A DNA stretch of 64,000 nucleotides from Simmondsia chinensis (GCA_018398585.1 JAGTTD010000016.1:26645212-26709211), one strand, 5' to 3'. Positions 23,431 to 35,721 are shown, numbered from the stretch's first letter. Numbers and translations are program-made. Notes: generated by a model from the sequence alone, not told the origin.

Positions 23431-23776
23431 CCCTTCCCTATGTGCTGGTTTCCCTCTTTAGGGAATGCTATGTGCTGCTTACAATTGTAAAAGAATCATT
23501 CGTTATGCCATTTTTACATCCATTATGCCATCTTTCTGATTGTCGTGTTATCATTTCGGTCCCTTATAATGTAGTCATTACCTTCATTTTTTTTAATAAA
23601 ACATGTTCTTCTCAGTCTTTTTTCAAAACATGTTGCTCTGCTTGTATATATAGTATACACAATACCCTTCTTGACCTTGTTCTTGAAAATTATTCCCTTA
23701 TCAAGTAACCATGCCCTTTTGTCATACCGATAAAGTTAGATATTATTACTATACTTACACGTGGATTTCTCAACAG

Positions 23777-25276
23777 GTAAGAGCGAAGAAATGGGACTCC
23801 CTTGATCTAATTTCAGAGGATCTCAAGAAGTACAAGGTTTTCCCAGACCCGAAATTCTGTGCAACGCTAATTAGCACTTGCATCCGAGCAAAGAAATTCA
23901 AGCTTGTCACTATGCTCCTAGAAGCATTTGAGAGTGACCAAAACGTCGCCGTTTCTGGGTACATTTCAGCCTTAAAGGGTTACAACAAGCTTCATATGTA
24001 TAGATGCACAATTGAAGTTTATCATAAGCTAAAATCATCAAAAATTTCATTGAATGATGTTAGTGGGTATTGTCACATCATGGAAGCTTACTTAAAAACA
24101 AGATCAAATGACAAAGTTATTGAGTTGTTTTATGAATTGGACGGTGCTAACAAGTTGGATTCAACAAGGAATTCCATTCGGGTTTACGAGCTTTTTATCA
24201 AAGCGTTAGGGAAATCAGGGCGAGCTTGGGAGTCGCTCGAATGTGTTGGTCGAATGGAGAAGAAGGGGATTGAGCCGAACGAATCGGTTTATGCTACATT
24301 AATCGATTCTTTTGTGGCGAAAATGGAGGTTGAGATTGTGGAGCAGATTGTTGAAACTGCACAAGCAAAGCGAATGCTAAAGGACCCTGCTTTGTTCTTG
24401 AAACTAGTGGTGATGTATGTGAAAAAAGGGATAGTGGAGAGAACACTAAATGTGGTTAAAGTTATGAAAAATGCTAATTTAAGGGTATCGGATTGCGTGT
24501 TTAGCACGATAATTAATGGGTTTGTGAAGAAACGAGGGCTAAAAGCGGCTGCTAGGGTTTACCGGGAGCTAATCTCACTTGGGTGTGAACCAGGGCAAGT
24601 AAGCTTTACCTTGATGATTAATGTATATAGCCGTCTTGGCTTGTATTCGGATGCGCAATGTGTGTTCAATGAAATGGTCGAGAAGGGGTTCGATAAATGT
24701 GTTGTAGCGTATTCCACCGTGATTGTAATGTATGGAAAGATAGGGAAGGTTGGAGAGGCAATGAAGCTCTTTGCAAGGATGAAGGCAAATGGGTGTAGAC
24801 CGAACTTATGGATTTACAATGCGCTTATGGACATGCAAGGACGAGCGAAGAACTTAGGCCAGGTCGAGAGGATATGGAGGGAGATGAAGAGGACGAAGAC
24901 AAAACCCGATAAAATAAGCTATACTTGTGTTATAAGTGCCTATTGTAGAGCCAAAGAGTACGAGATGTGCATACAGTTTTATGATGAGTATAGGAGGAAC
25001 GAGGGGCAGGTTGATCGAGCGATGGCAGGGGTCATGGTTAGTGTGCTCTCAAAGACAAACCGGGTCGATGAATTGGTCAAGCTTTTGCAAGATTTGAAAG
25101 CGGAAGGAAGCAGATTGGACATGAGATTGTACAGGTCTGCCCTAAATGCTTTAAGGGATGCTGGGTTGCTAGTGCAAGACAGATGGTTGCAAGAGAGTTT
25201 CGATATAACATTGGTTGCTAACGGAAAGGCCGAGAAAGAGACAAGTTTTACACCCAGAAACAAAATTTACTGCTGA
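23777..25276 (+). CDS. PPR protein gene, exon 2 (pentatricopeptide repeats)
   Basis: Encodes 499 residues (119-617 of the spliced protein) starting V-R-A-K-K-W-D-S-L after acceptor TTTCTCAACAG. The frame is open upstream to 23711 but that stretch is intronic in character. At least eight P-type 35-residue PPR motifs can be picked out, beginning near residues 212, 253, 287, 357, 392, 426, 462 and 497 (e.g. S-Y-T-C-V-I-S-A-Y and A-Y-S-T-V-I-V-M-Y). P-class PPR proteins bind organellar RNA and act in processing, stability or translation. No E, DYW or SMR domain is visible. It resembles the plastid At5g13770-type group as I remember it (uncertain). The reading frame is intact. Confidence 0.88.
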   Translation, partial: VRAKKWDSLDLISEDLKKYKVFPDPKFCATLISTCIRAKKFKLVTMLLEAFESDQNVAVSGYISALKGYNKLHMYRCTIEVYHKLKSSKISLNDVSGYCHIMEAYLKTRSNDKVIELFYELDGANKLDSTRNSIRVYELFIKALGKSGRAWESLECVGRMEKKGIEPNESVYATLIDSFVAKMEVEIVEQIVETAQAKRMLKDPALFLKLVVMYVKKGIVERTLNVVKVMKNANLRVSDCVFSTIINGFVKKRGLKAAARVYRELISLGCEPGQVSFTLMINVYSRLGLYSDAQCVFNEMVEKGFDKCVVAYSTVIVMYGKIGKVGEAMKLFARMKANGCRPNLWIYNALMDMQGRAKNLGQVERIWREMKRTKTKPDKISYTCVISAYCRAKEYEMCIQFYDEYRRNEGQVDRAMAGVMVSVLSKTNRVDELVKLLQDLKAEGSRLDMRLYRSALNALRDAGLLVQDRWLQESFDITLVANGKAEKETSFTPRNKIYC

Positions 25277-25790
25277 AAAAATGTATGGTATTCTAGATTG
25301 TATAGTAGGAGACGAGAACATTTTCTTTAATTCCTTCGCAACAGGATGAATTCTATGTATAGATCAATGTGATTCATACAATAAGCTCAAAAATGTTGAA
25401 GAGTAGATGTAGAACTTTATATCAAATATGTTTAGGCTTTAGGTCTAATGAACTCAACTAGACGCATTACTTTGGGTCATTTGAAGATCAAATACCGTTT
25501 TGTACGGTTCTGAACTTAAGCAGATAGCCATCTATCTATAGAGGAGTCAATCTTCGATTAAGATCTTTGTTTTAAAACATAGATGATTGATAAGGTTGTA
25601 AGTAAAGCCCTCGACTCTAAACTTGTAAGAGCTTTTACTAATTTAGCATGAGAGATTCTTATTACGAACACTGCTAATTGAAAAGCCTTCAAAGATTACA
25701 ACATTACACAAAGAACCAACTTTGAAAGCATGGAAAAACCCAAAGCGGGAGTGGAAAACCAAATACAGAGGGAGTCGTTTTTCCTGGTTA
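25277..25790. other. 3' flank of the PPR gene
   Basis: Probable 3' UTR, then AT-rich DNA. AATAAGCTC near 25380 could serve polyadenylation. Nothing else recognised before the solo LTR. Confidence 0.45.
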
Positions 25791-26176
25791 TGTTAGGATA
25801 TTGTTTATCGCAAAATTAATATTAATTTGATATAATTTAGATTTGATTTGGAAGATATTTGATTAAGATTGGGTTATCTAAACAAATTTAATTTGAATTG
25901 ATAATTTTAAATTAGATTACATTTATATAACTTATTATAAATAGGGGTTAAAGGTTGAGGGTTAGAGTTTCGTGAGCTGGTTGCTAATTATCGAAAAAAA
26001 GGGTTAAGGGTTAGAGGTGTGGAAAAAAGGGGGAAAAAAAAGATGTAGAGAATAAAGGATTTGTAAAAGGGTACCCCGGGGGTACTTGGACAGGGGGGAG
26101 AGATGAGTTGAGATGTTTTATGATTGAGAGCTGATGAGAGTTTTTTGTAGCTTTCTTTTTTCAAAGCTACGTTTTG

Positions 26177-26350
26177 AAGGGCTAGTGACTCGCCATGAAG
26201 AAGCTACACATTAAAAAGGGTTGGTGACTCGTCGTGCAGTGGTTACACTTTGAGAGGGTTGGCGGCTCGCCGTGTAGAAGCTACATTGAAGAGGGTTGGT
26301 GACTCGCCGTGCAACAGTTATACTTGGAGAGGGCTGGTAACTTACCATGC
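26177..26350 (+). repeat. Tandem repeat in the solo LTR
   Basis: Four to five imperfect units of about 40-45 bp sharing GGGTTGGTGACTCGCCGTGCA. They lie in the middle of the LTR, perhaps U3 enhancer-like repeats (inference). Confidence 0.75.
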
Positions 26351-26517
26351 AATAGTCAAAATAATGTTGATGATTGACGATGATTTTATGGGGTTTGGAA
26401 GTTATAATTAGAGATCGTAATCCTTAATTTCATAGAGGATTGAGGCACCCGTTGTATCCCGTGGTTTTTTCCTCTAGTTGAGAGAGGGTTTCCACAATAA
26501 ATATCGCTGTGTTGATT

Positions 26518-27121
26518 TGTTAGTACAAATCTGAAAATACTTGCAAAATACTTGCAACCGGGTATCCGAGAGATCTCAGGTGTTGAGGCCGTGTAATCAC
26601 TTTCCTTAAGGTTTATTTCGGCATACGAAATATCCTCGGGGATACAACAACAACCAAATATGGAATGAAGATGTGTATGGGGAGAGATTAACAGAGATGA
26701 AATGAGATTAATTAAGATTGAGACAATAAACACTTGTTTACACTCAAGAACACATGAAGATGTTCTTCAATATCTTTTTCTCTTGTGTTTCTTTAATCAA
26801 ATTCATATAGTTTTCAATGTATCCATCTAGTATTAGATGGGGAAATATATATGTATGCAATGGAATAAGACGTCCCAAACATAAACCCAAGAAAAGCCAC
26901 CAAAATCTGGGAAAGAAGGCCCGAAATTAACTGCCAATAACTGGCCTATGTGTCGACACACACCTGATTCCCAATGGTACTGTAGGATTGTGTGTCGACA
27001 CACACCCCTCTCATGTTGTAATCACTTAAACACATTCCGGGACTATCTCATACACATTTTATACATACATTAAACAATGTTTTACATATTTATCAACACA
27101 TATTTTGAAAATACACTAACA
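26518..27121 (-). repeat. LARD-like element, 3' LTR
   Basis: 604 bp, ending ACTAACA next to the PPT. Carries two GTGTGTCGACACAC palindromes. Confidence 0.9.
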
Positions 27122-27131
27122 ATCCCCCACC
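27122..27131 (-). other. LARD-like element, polypurine tract
   Basis: ATCCCCCACC on the plus strand, i.e. GGTGGGGGAT before the 3' LTR. Confidence 0.8.
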
Positions 27132-30100
27132 ATTTTCAAAATACAACCAATCTCACTATTACATCTCGAATAAAGGACGCCACGGCGTGCATCAACATGG
27201 GTGTCTCCCGATTGAACCCCTGACTAGTGAAAGGACCATACAGTTAATCGGATCGAAATGGTAGACCAAGCTTTGAACCATACAATCCATTTGACTAACC
27301 GACTATCCAATCACGCACTCGGCGTACTCCCCGTACACACCCTACACCTCCTAGATCGACGCATTTATGGCCTTGTGTCCTGTACCCTTCGTGAGTGTTT
27401 TAGGCCAAACCCTTAGTCAAAAATCACCCCTTTGAGGCGGCCAAACTTCAACACACACTAAGGTGGACCTCATTGATCATGTCCCTGCGACGCGGCATTC
27501 AATAAGTTCTAGAACCAGGTCCATTAAGAGCTTTTGCTCATCCTTTTAAAATCTCTGACGCAGGTATCAAGCACTTCACACTCGGGATAGAAAAATTCTC
27601 ATTTAGTGCTCGCAGTCACACAGATGACAAGTCTCTCTCATTGAACTCGAGACCTAGCGTCATACTAGGCGTCGAGTTGAGGCCTATCATGGGCGACTAA
27701 TAATGACAGGTTTCACACCATCCCTTTAATTATCAAGTCTCTAGCAATGTTCTCAAACAAGAGATCCACTAGTTTCAGACTTATATTTTTAAAGTCCACA
27801 GTGATCACTCAATCTTTCATGAGTTATCTCACTTCATAATATTTGACACTGTTGTGTTCGGACTTTTAGTGATACATCTCACTCTTTCACATTTAAAAAA
27901 CATCTCACTATGACAGCGGATAGAAATAGACAACATTGGTTTGTGCCACAAAGGAATCTTAAACGCAAGATCCTTTAATCACTATGTTTCTTTACAAGCA
28001 GAAACCAGAATAATAAACTCTATTATCATAGTGGAATTTATAACACGTGTTAGTTTCATGAAATTCAAGGAACAACACCCCCACCACTTATAACATTTAC
28101 TAGCTTTTAAAAGCATAGTCATCCTTCTCGGATGTTCAACTGGCGTTCAAGTATTCTTCTAAATAGAAGAGTATTCATTAAAATAATACCACAACTCATA
28201 GTCATTCCAGTGCCTTGGGTACTCCATGCCAGTTACCTTTACTTACATAGCTAGTTATTCACACTCAGCTATCCAACAACAAAGGCTACATCTAACCTTT
28301 TCAATTTTCTATTATACCATTGGAACACTTTCATTTGGTTCTAAGTATTCATACCAAATTTCAACATGTAATCAATGTACATTCACACAATGAATCCACT
28401 GTCACTATCAGACTATTCATTTACACTTTTCGGATTCATTAACTACCTCTTTCAAGAGGTCACATCGCAAGACTTCATTGACTCTTCATAGAATCACAAT
28501 TTATGACACAACAATATTGAACTTTGATATTCATATTATCTCTAGTTCATTCTTCTAGAAATGTACAAGTCCAATTGCTAGGACTTCTCTTTTCACACTT
28601 TTATTTTTTCAAAGTTCTAAAGTCTTTCCGGGGATATACCCTCAAACATGATTTTCATCATCTATACTTTACTTCACATTATGACAATGTATAATTCAAG
28701 ATCAATGAAAGACTCAGTGTTACTTCGTATGCATTCATTAACATTTATATCTCAGGATGTTCAATTCACCCATAGCCAATTCATACGAATTTACTTGCCA
28801 TTTATATGTATCAAAACTTATGGGTAATAAAGGGGTCATCAAAATTCAGTATTTACATACTTTTTAAATTTGTCACGTTGATGACTAACAACATCCTAAC
28901 ATGTGAATATATTATCACACATCACTCAATAACTTTATTCACCATGCAACAATTGCATATAAAAACCACTCTATTCGAGTATTTTAGCATTCATTGTATA
29001 ATGCACTTCTTTTTAATCGACTGCACAATCATCATATATACATGCCCTTTAAGAGCAAATATCATTTGCTTCAGTCGCATTAATCATGATGATGTCGGTT
29101 TCCAATAAGACATTACATCCAATAATATCGGAAAACCCACTTGAGATATGTGGTCAATCACGAAATCATGAATCATTATTTCCAAGTACTTTTATACAAC
29201 ATATTTTATCATCCTTAGTCATGTACCTCAATTTGAATATCTTTTTATCAATATTTGAATATCTTTTTATCAATAACATTAGGGATCAACACATGTAATA
29301 TTATTATATACTTCATGATTCACTAATACATTCAATTTCACATCATTTTCACTTATCATGCATACTAACAGCATTCATGTTCATAAACAACAAAGTCATA
29401 AGATTCACAATCGCATTTATGATCACGGGCACAAGGACCTCATAACCACATCAGCATATATGGTTGCACAAGCATTTTATGAAGCATCTGCTTCAATTTA
29501 ATGTAATCACACATCCATGCATAATATTGATTGAACATACATCAACCTAGTGACTCTATCAATATACATATATGATCATACTTAAACTCATTTCATGATC
29601 ATGACCATATAAACATTGCTTTTCATGATTTTCCAACTCCAATATTGTTCACTCCATTGTTTGTCAATATAAATGCCGTCAATGAACAATACGTACAGGA
29701 GACTAAATCAATAACCGTCAAAGCAATTATGAATTAGCATACCCATATTTATTATGGGTTTATTTCCACACAGTTGTTCACATAGGTGCATTAAATCGCA
29801 ATCTAATTGTTGTTCAGATTACAAATCCATACACCAATGAATTTACCACACATAATGCACAATTTGTACTTTATCCCAATCATCAAATCTTTTTATGAAT
29901 TATAATCATAGTTATACCAAGTGGCTGGATCTTTATATCACCAATTTATAACAGAGCATTACCTAATTCTTATTATTATTAGTTTTGGCATTGTCTTGGT
30001 GTTTGGTTTCAACAACCACGCTAAAAGACTTCTCTTTTAGCATCACCTTGACGTCTGGTTTCAACAACCACCCAAAACATTTATTTTCTTTTATTTTAAT

Positions 30101-30952
30101 GCTCAAATCATACATACTAATTTATATCAAGTATGTCTTCATAATTTAATTTGTTATCCATTTAACTCCAATGCACTTGTTCTTAAATCCAAGAAGCAAG
30201 CCACAACTAAACGGTGTCTGAATTGAATTTTATCATGACTTCTCAATTTTCACATGTATATTCATCATTGATCAACATTCATGATATATAACTGTTGGGT
30301 TGTGTTTTAAATTTTTGAGTCTAGATTTCAAATAGAGGTCTGTGGTGGAGCGGCCTATACCTTGTTTTTCTCAGTCTCAAGGGTTTACTTTTCAGATCTT
30401 GGATATTATTCACCCTTCAATAACATATCAAAACAATGCATAAACAGAAAATTATGAGTTCTTATCTTTGAAATTTTAACCCCACAAGTAAATATTCTTT
30501 CATGCATAAACAACAATTCATCAACCACTCCTTCTTAGGCATTATAGAACTTCATGATTTTATCCCGAATCAAATGTATAAGTTTCACACAACTTGATTC
30601 CATTAATTGGATGCAAATAAAAAGGCATAAAGGCATTTCATTATTATCCTTGTACATGCCCAAAGATCATCATCATGAATTCTTGAATTATGTTATGAAA
30701 CCATATGCAAAATAGTCAAGTGCATCATCAACAAAGCACAAACAAATTCCCATTCATCTTAGTGCATCATGGTTTCACAATTTACAAAATTAAACGACAT
30801 ACCTTTGTCCATAGCAATTCATACAAGAGATGGTTCCAAGAAGATGTCCCAATTCTCTCCATTCATCTGTCCTCCAATCTCACACAAACTTCGCCATCAA
30901 AACACGGAAAGTGAAGAAGCCATTCTCAATTAACGAATATAAACCTTAAGAT
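27132..30952 (-). other. Non-coding interior of the LARD-like element
   Basis: Small frames (e.g. 28806-29108) show no domain and high AT. On the minus strand the copia-type leader core GGTTGTTGAAACCA appears twice at about 30070 and 30017. Otherwise unrecognised. Confidence 0.6.
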
Positions 30953-31675
30953 TGTTAGTACAAATCTGAAAATACTTGCAAAATACTTGCAATTGGGTAT
31001 CCGAGAGATCTCAGGTGTTGAGGCAGTGTAATCACTTTTCTTAAGGTTTATTTCTGTATACGAAATATCCTTGGGGATACAACAACAACCAAATATGGAG
31101 TGAAGATGGGAAGGGGGAGAGATTAATAGAGATGAAATGAGATTGATTAAGTTTGAGACAACAAACACTTGTTTACACTCAAGAACACATGAAGATTTTC
31201 TTCAATATCTTTTTCTCTTGTGTTTCTCTAATCAAATTCATATAGTTTTCAATGTATCCATCAAGTATCAGATGGGGAAATATATATGTATGCAATGGAA
31301 TAAGAAGTCCCAAACATAAACCCAAGAAAAACCACCAAAATATGGGAAAGGAGCGAAATTAGCTGCCAGTAACTGGCCTGTGTGTCGACACACACATCGA
31401 CACACAGGGTTACTGTAAGATTATGTGTCGACACACAATGCGCTTCTGTAAGGCTGTGTGTCGACACACGGGCCATGTGTGCCGACACACACCTGATTCC
31501 CAGTGGTACTGTAGGATTGTGTGTCAACACACACACATGGCCCATGTGTCGACACACACCCCTCTCATGTTGTAATCACTTAAACACATTCCGAGACTAT
31601 CTCATACACATTTTATACATATATTAAACAATGTTTTACATATTTATCAACACATATTTTCAAAATACACTAACA
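30953..31675 (-). repeat. LARD-like element, 5' LTR
   Basis: 723 bp, same ends as the 3' LTR but about 120 bp longer because of extra TGTGTCGACACA units at 31378-31556. Confidence 0.9.
31378..31556. repeat. Palindrome array TGTGTCGACACA in the 5' LTR
   Basis: Six to seven copies of the self-complementary GTGTGTCGACACAC or close variants, spaced about 25-45 bp, with intervening text such as CTGTAAGGCT or CTGTAGGATT. Open frames on both strands (repeated C-V-D-T) are products of the repeat and not genes. Confidence 0.85.
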
Positions 31676-31745
31676 TGATTTTTGCTGCTTTTGTTGATTT
31701 TACGCTTCTGTTGTGCTTGATTGTGTGAATTTTTCCAACAGGTTA

Positions 31746-33259
31746 TAAATAGTATTGCAAAATGTTCGACAAAAACAAAATAAGAATCATTCTAGAGAAA
31801 CAACGTAATAGAAGTGAACATAACTTATTATTTCTGAAAAATATATCAAATACACATACATATACGATGTAGCTTAAACGCAAATGCACTTGTTGGTTGA
31901 CTGCAACACACCGTAAATATTTAATCTATAACACAAACTATATAAATGTTGCTATATATATTTCAACCATGAATTTCGTTATGCAATGCTTGAAAAGGAG
32001 TCTCAGTTTTACAATCAGGAGTTCCATGTTTTGAGTTGAGAGTTCTACACCCTGAGAAGAATTCGACTTTCATCTTCAAATTTCACGTCCTAACTAGATT
32101 GTTCCCGCGAGTTCAAGTAAAAGTCTTTGTTTCTTCCAAACTGTTCCCATTTTTATTGCCGGGATTGAAGAGTAGTATGCATATTAAATAAGCAGTTGCT
32201 TAGTTCATAAAAATAACGTTAAAGTATAAATATCATTTTGGATTAAATTTAGATTGGATCAGATAATTTGATTTAAGACCTGATCACAATAAAGTTACTC
32301 ATCAAGTCCTTCGTCCAATATTTGGACTTTTTTCTTGCTAGTCTGATTTGAATTCAGAGTAAGAACATCCAATGTCAAAATACAGGCTTGTTTGGCCAAA
32401 TTAGTAATTATTTTAGAATTATTTTTTTAAATTAAGTATTTCAAATTATGAGTGAGCACATTTCTCTTCAAATTTTTAGTTCTGATTAAGAGAAATAGCA
32501 ATTTCATACTTTTAGGTAAAAGAAAATTTAAAATTTCTTTTAGTTTAAAAACGCTTATATGTGTTGGCCAGATGGCATTAAAAATCAATAAAATACGTTT
32601 CTTTTCGTTAAGAAACACTTTCTTTACTCTAAAACAACAGAGCCAAACATTATACGAAACCAGCTAAGAAATGAGGAATGAGATTAAAAGGAATAAAGGG
32701 ATAAAAATAAATGAAAGAAGATTGTTAAATTGATTGATCAATGAATGACTTGCTATAATTGACAAAATCTAATCAAATGACATCTCTTGCTCTTAGAGTA
32801 ATCAATCTCGTCATAAATAAACACCTACCAATCACTCCGCATAACGTAGCACCCTAGGCTAACTTGAATTCGATTTGACTGGCTAATCTAAACTTGACCT
32901 GAAAAATAAGGACTAGAGTTGGGCATCAGCTAACCTGAGCCTAATAATATTCTAGACCTAAAGTGACCTACCTAAATGGTCGTAACCGATCAGTCACTAG
33001 GTCCATGTCCTTGCATCATTTCATTGAATGTGGGTCAAACGTAGTACAATACAAGTATGCGGTTGGACTATACTAAGAAAATTGTTCAGAGAAACTCGAA
33101 CATGGTTTCAAAGGACTTTTCATTTGTTCACTTTGCACAAATACGAAGGATGATTCTATAAATGGATTTTTTTGTATTATATTGAGAAAAACCTAAGCTA
33201 TAGAGGTAGAGAACACTGCAAATTTTTAATAGAGGATGTAATATTAATAATTATTGCAT
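31746..33259. other. Intergenic, possible MITE at 32388-32652
   Basis: No gene. A segment starting TGTTTGGCC near 32389 and ending GAGCCAAACA near 32650 has short inverted ends of the kind seen in hAT-like MITEs; no TSD was confirmed. Confidence 0.35.
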
Positions 33260-33650
33260 AAACAAAAATAATTTCATTTTTCTGATGGGTTTATGTATGG
33301 TTTTGTTGCGGTTTGGATCTTATGGACCAAAAGGAATAAGATCATATTCGAGGACGAGTCTAGGAAGGAAGATGACATCTTCTAAAATATCTCAATGCGA
33401 GTCGGGCACTGGATGTTGGCATGATGTCATGAATTGCCCTACAAGTTGGAGGAAATTACGAGGAACCTTGAAGGCGTTTTATCTTCGTTTGTGTGCTGAT
33501 CTCTGTAGATGATTCAGATTTTACATTGTATTGACTGGTGTTTTTCTTGTTTTGGTTTTTGTTGTTTTTGCCATGCGTTTCTTTTGTTTGATCTTTGGAG
33601 GGCCTCGTCGAGGCTTCGCTTTGAATTTTTTTTGTCTTTTGAAGATGTTT
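33260..33650 (+). pseudogene. L1 LINE ORF2 C-terminus fragment
   Basis: Plus-strand reading W-I-L-W-T-K-R-N-K-I-I-F-E-D (about 33310-33351) matches the end of plant L1 ORF2 and resembles W-V-L-W in the copy at 46210. Stops follow within about 150 bp, then a T-rich 3' UTR. The tail from 33516 on is also present at 42091. Confidence 0.6.
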
Positions 33651-35104
33651 AGGCATGGCAACGAGTTGAGTTTGGGTCAGTTTTGCCGTCATTTAGATCC
33701 AACCTAGAAAAACTCTAACCCAACCCAAGTCCAAAAAACCATTGATTCCATAAAAATTCGATGCGAATCCAAATCTATAGGGTGGAGCATATATCCGATC
33801 CAAATCCATAACCCATTTAAATACATAACAAATTGTAATATTACAATCTAATATTAATATATATAACAATAATGATGCAATAATAATACCTGAAAAACTA
33901 ATTTTTGGAAAATTGTTATATCTTATTCCTTTTTGGTTTAATATGTATAAATATAATATTAGGCAATCATTCGAATGCCTCTTAACAAGTAATATCTGTA
34001 ATCACATTATAGTTCTATAAAAAAAATATTATAGTGCCAAAACAAACTTTAAAATGTTAGCACAATAAAAAAAGATGTTGGAATATGGTTTGGTTGGTTA
34101 AAGACTTGAAATTTAGTAATTTAAAAAATTTTTCTATATTAAACATAATTTCCGGTTGGATTTAGGTCTGGTCTAGGTTGCATTGATGTCATCCAAATTT
34201 GACCTGATCCAAAGCCCGTTTATTAATATCCAAATTCAAATTTATTTAAAACTCATTTTTTACATCCAAATCTATCATGAATAAATCAGGTTGGATGGAT
34301 ATTTGATGAGTTCTGATGTAATTGCCACCCATAGCTAGGTTCTCTATCCAACCAAAGAAAAGGATATATTTTGATACCCAACCAATCAATTAAAGAAAAC
34401 CAATTACTTGTTGATGGCTAGATTTGTTTTGCATTCAAGCAATAGTTCTTTTACCGAAAACTATTATTATTATTATTTTTTTTTGGTGAGTTAGCGAAAT
34501 GCATAAATGAAAGAAAAATAGTACAGCTACAAGAGGCATACTCCAGGACACGGTCGAAGTCTACAATGATGAAACAACGTCAAACACAGTTTAAACAAAG
34601 TCCATACAAGAAGTAACCAAAGCATAACTATGGAAACAAAGGAGAACTAAGACTCCAAGCCCCATTGCCGAAGCAAGGAGGCATGGTGGTAAGCTCCTCT
34701 AAACAAAGAAGCAGCAAGTACGCGGCTCTTAACCAAACCCATAATCTCCTCTCGCACAGCTGCAGCTAATTTGGATTGAGAATGCCGCACCAGAAGGTTA
34801 TACTCGTACTAGAGATTATACACTGTTGCTGAAAGGTAGAGTCGAGCTATAATATTGCCAATCTCTCGAGCTATAATACTGCCAATCTCTCGCCCCCTGA
34901 GGTGCTGAGCAGCCCAAGTAATGAGATCATCCCAAGGAAGGGTAGACCAAGCAATAGATATAGTCGAACTGATGGAGCTCCAAACCAAGGCAGAAAAGGT
35001 ACAAGCAAAAAAAAGGTGCTCATGAGTCTCATCAACAAGGCCACAGAGAATACAAACACTCAGAACTCCTGGTGCTCCAAAGCGCAGGAGTCGGTCTCGA
35101 GTCC

Positions 35105-35605
35105 TGTAAAGACCACGAGTTATTTTCGCTTTCGATTTTTTTGTAACAATTATGTAATGTAAATGTAAAATTGGTTAAAGTATAAAATAGTTGTAATTTT
35201 GAATAGGGTGGCCGGTTAGGAGCGAAAGAATTAAGAGGCAAAGGGTAGTTTTAAAATATAATGATGTAATTATATTAATGAAATAGGGCTATATCCTAGG
35301 GCCTAGGACATAGGGGTGGCCGGCCCTTTCCCTCCAAAATCCCCCCAAGCTTTGCTTATTTAAACAACATGTAATCTTGCATTTTGGGCATCAATGAACA
35401 ACATCAAAATTTACTTCTTCTCTTCCTCTCTCTCCCTCTAACCGTCTCTCCCTCTCTCTCTTTCTAATTCTAATTCTAACTTCTTTCCCCCTCTAACTCT
35501 CTCTAACTCTCCCTCTCCCTCTACTTCTATTCTCTTCCTCTAACTCTCCTCTAATTCTCCTTCTCTCTCAAATTCTATCCGAGTCACGGGCCTAGGTTCG
35601 TGACA
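35105..35605 (+). repeat. Gypsy 5' LTR
   Basis: Starts TGTAAAGACC, where the 3' LTR has TGTCACGACC, and ends TTCGTGACA. The 3' half is a CT-rich run (CTCTCTCCCTCTAA) typical of an untranslated leader. Confidence 0.95.
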
Positions 35606-35608
35606 AAG

Positions 35609-35621
35609 TGGTATCAGAGCC
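35609..35621 (+). other. Gypsy primer binding site
   Basis: TGGTATCAGAGCC, three bases after the LTR; initiator tRNA-Met type. Confidence 0.93.
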
Positions 35622-35721
35622 ATCTTCCGATCCGGAGAGGGCTTATCCTATCCTTAAATTTTTTTTCCCCATTCGGTTAAACCGAATCAATAAAAAAAAA
35701 AAAAAGGCTATAACAAGAAGC

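Larger units (their letters stand above)
15968..23776 (+). other. 7.8-kb intron of the PPR gene, filled with transposons
   Basis: Bounded by GTAATG at 15968 and TTTCTCAACAG ending at 23776. It contains a GGTCC/GGACC-rich repeat (about 16010-16480), the Tork-like copia element (17048-22406, antisense to the gene), a palindrome-rich MITE (22601-23193) and a tRNA-like SINE head (about 23365-23430). Without the copia element, its TSD copy and the MITE, the intron would be about 1.85 kb. Confidence 0.65.
26518..31675 (-). mobile_element. Non-autonomous LTR retrotransposon (LARD-like)
   Basis: 5158 bp with TSD TGATT (26513-26517 and 31676-31680). LTRs 26518-27121 and 30953-31675 have TGTTAGT...ACTAACA ends. 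The PPT GGTGGGGGAT (minus strand, 27122-27131) places the 3' LTR on the left. The 3.8-kb interior has no gag or pol frame. It includes inverted versions of the copia 1 leader repeat (about 30000-30085). No initiator-Met PBS is seen next to the 5' LTR. I call it a large retrotransposon derivative dependent on a partner. Confidence 0.88.
25791..31740 (+). mobile_element. Solo LTR (about 787 bp) split by a nested LTR element
   Basis: Left part 25791-26517 starts TGTTAGGATATTG; right part 31681-31740 ends TTTTTCCAACA. The pieces are contiguous once the element 26518-31675 and one copy of its TSD are removed. The exact 5-bp repeat GGTTA flanks the whole (25786-25790 and 31741-31745). The joined end has the usual plant LTR R/U5 look (GTGGTTTTTTCCTC, then TTTCCAC). 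No internal domain remains, so it is a product of LTR-LTR recombination that happened before or after the nested insertion. Strand is inferred from the R/U5-like end. Confidence 0.85.

Noticed and set aside
26386..26733. 115-codon minus frame in the solo LTR / nested LTR border
   Set aside because: Spans the insertion border of two LTR elements; the similar frame at 30926-31168 is the other LTR. Not a gene.
31261..31627. Frames on both strands encoding repeated C-V-D-T / T-H-S-L-T peptides
   Set aside because: They are produced by the TGTGTCGACACA palindrome array in an LTR.
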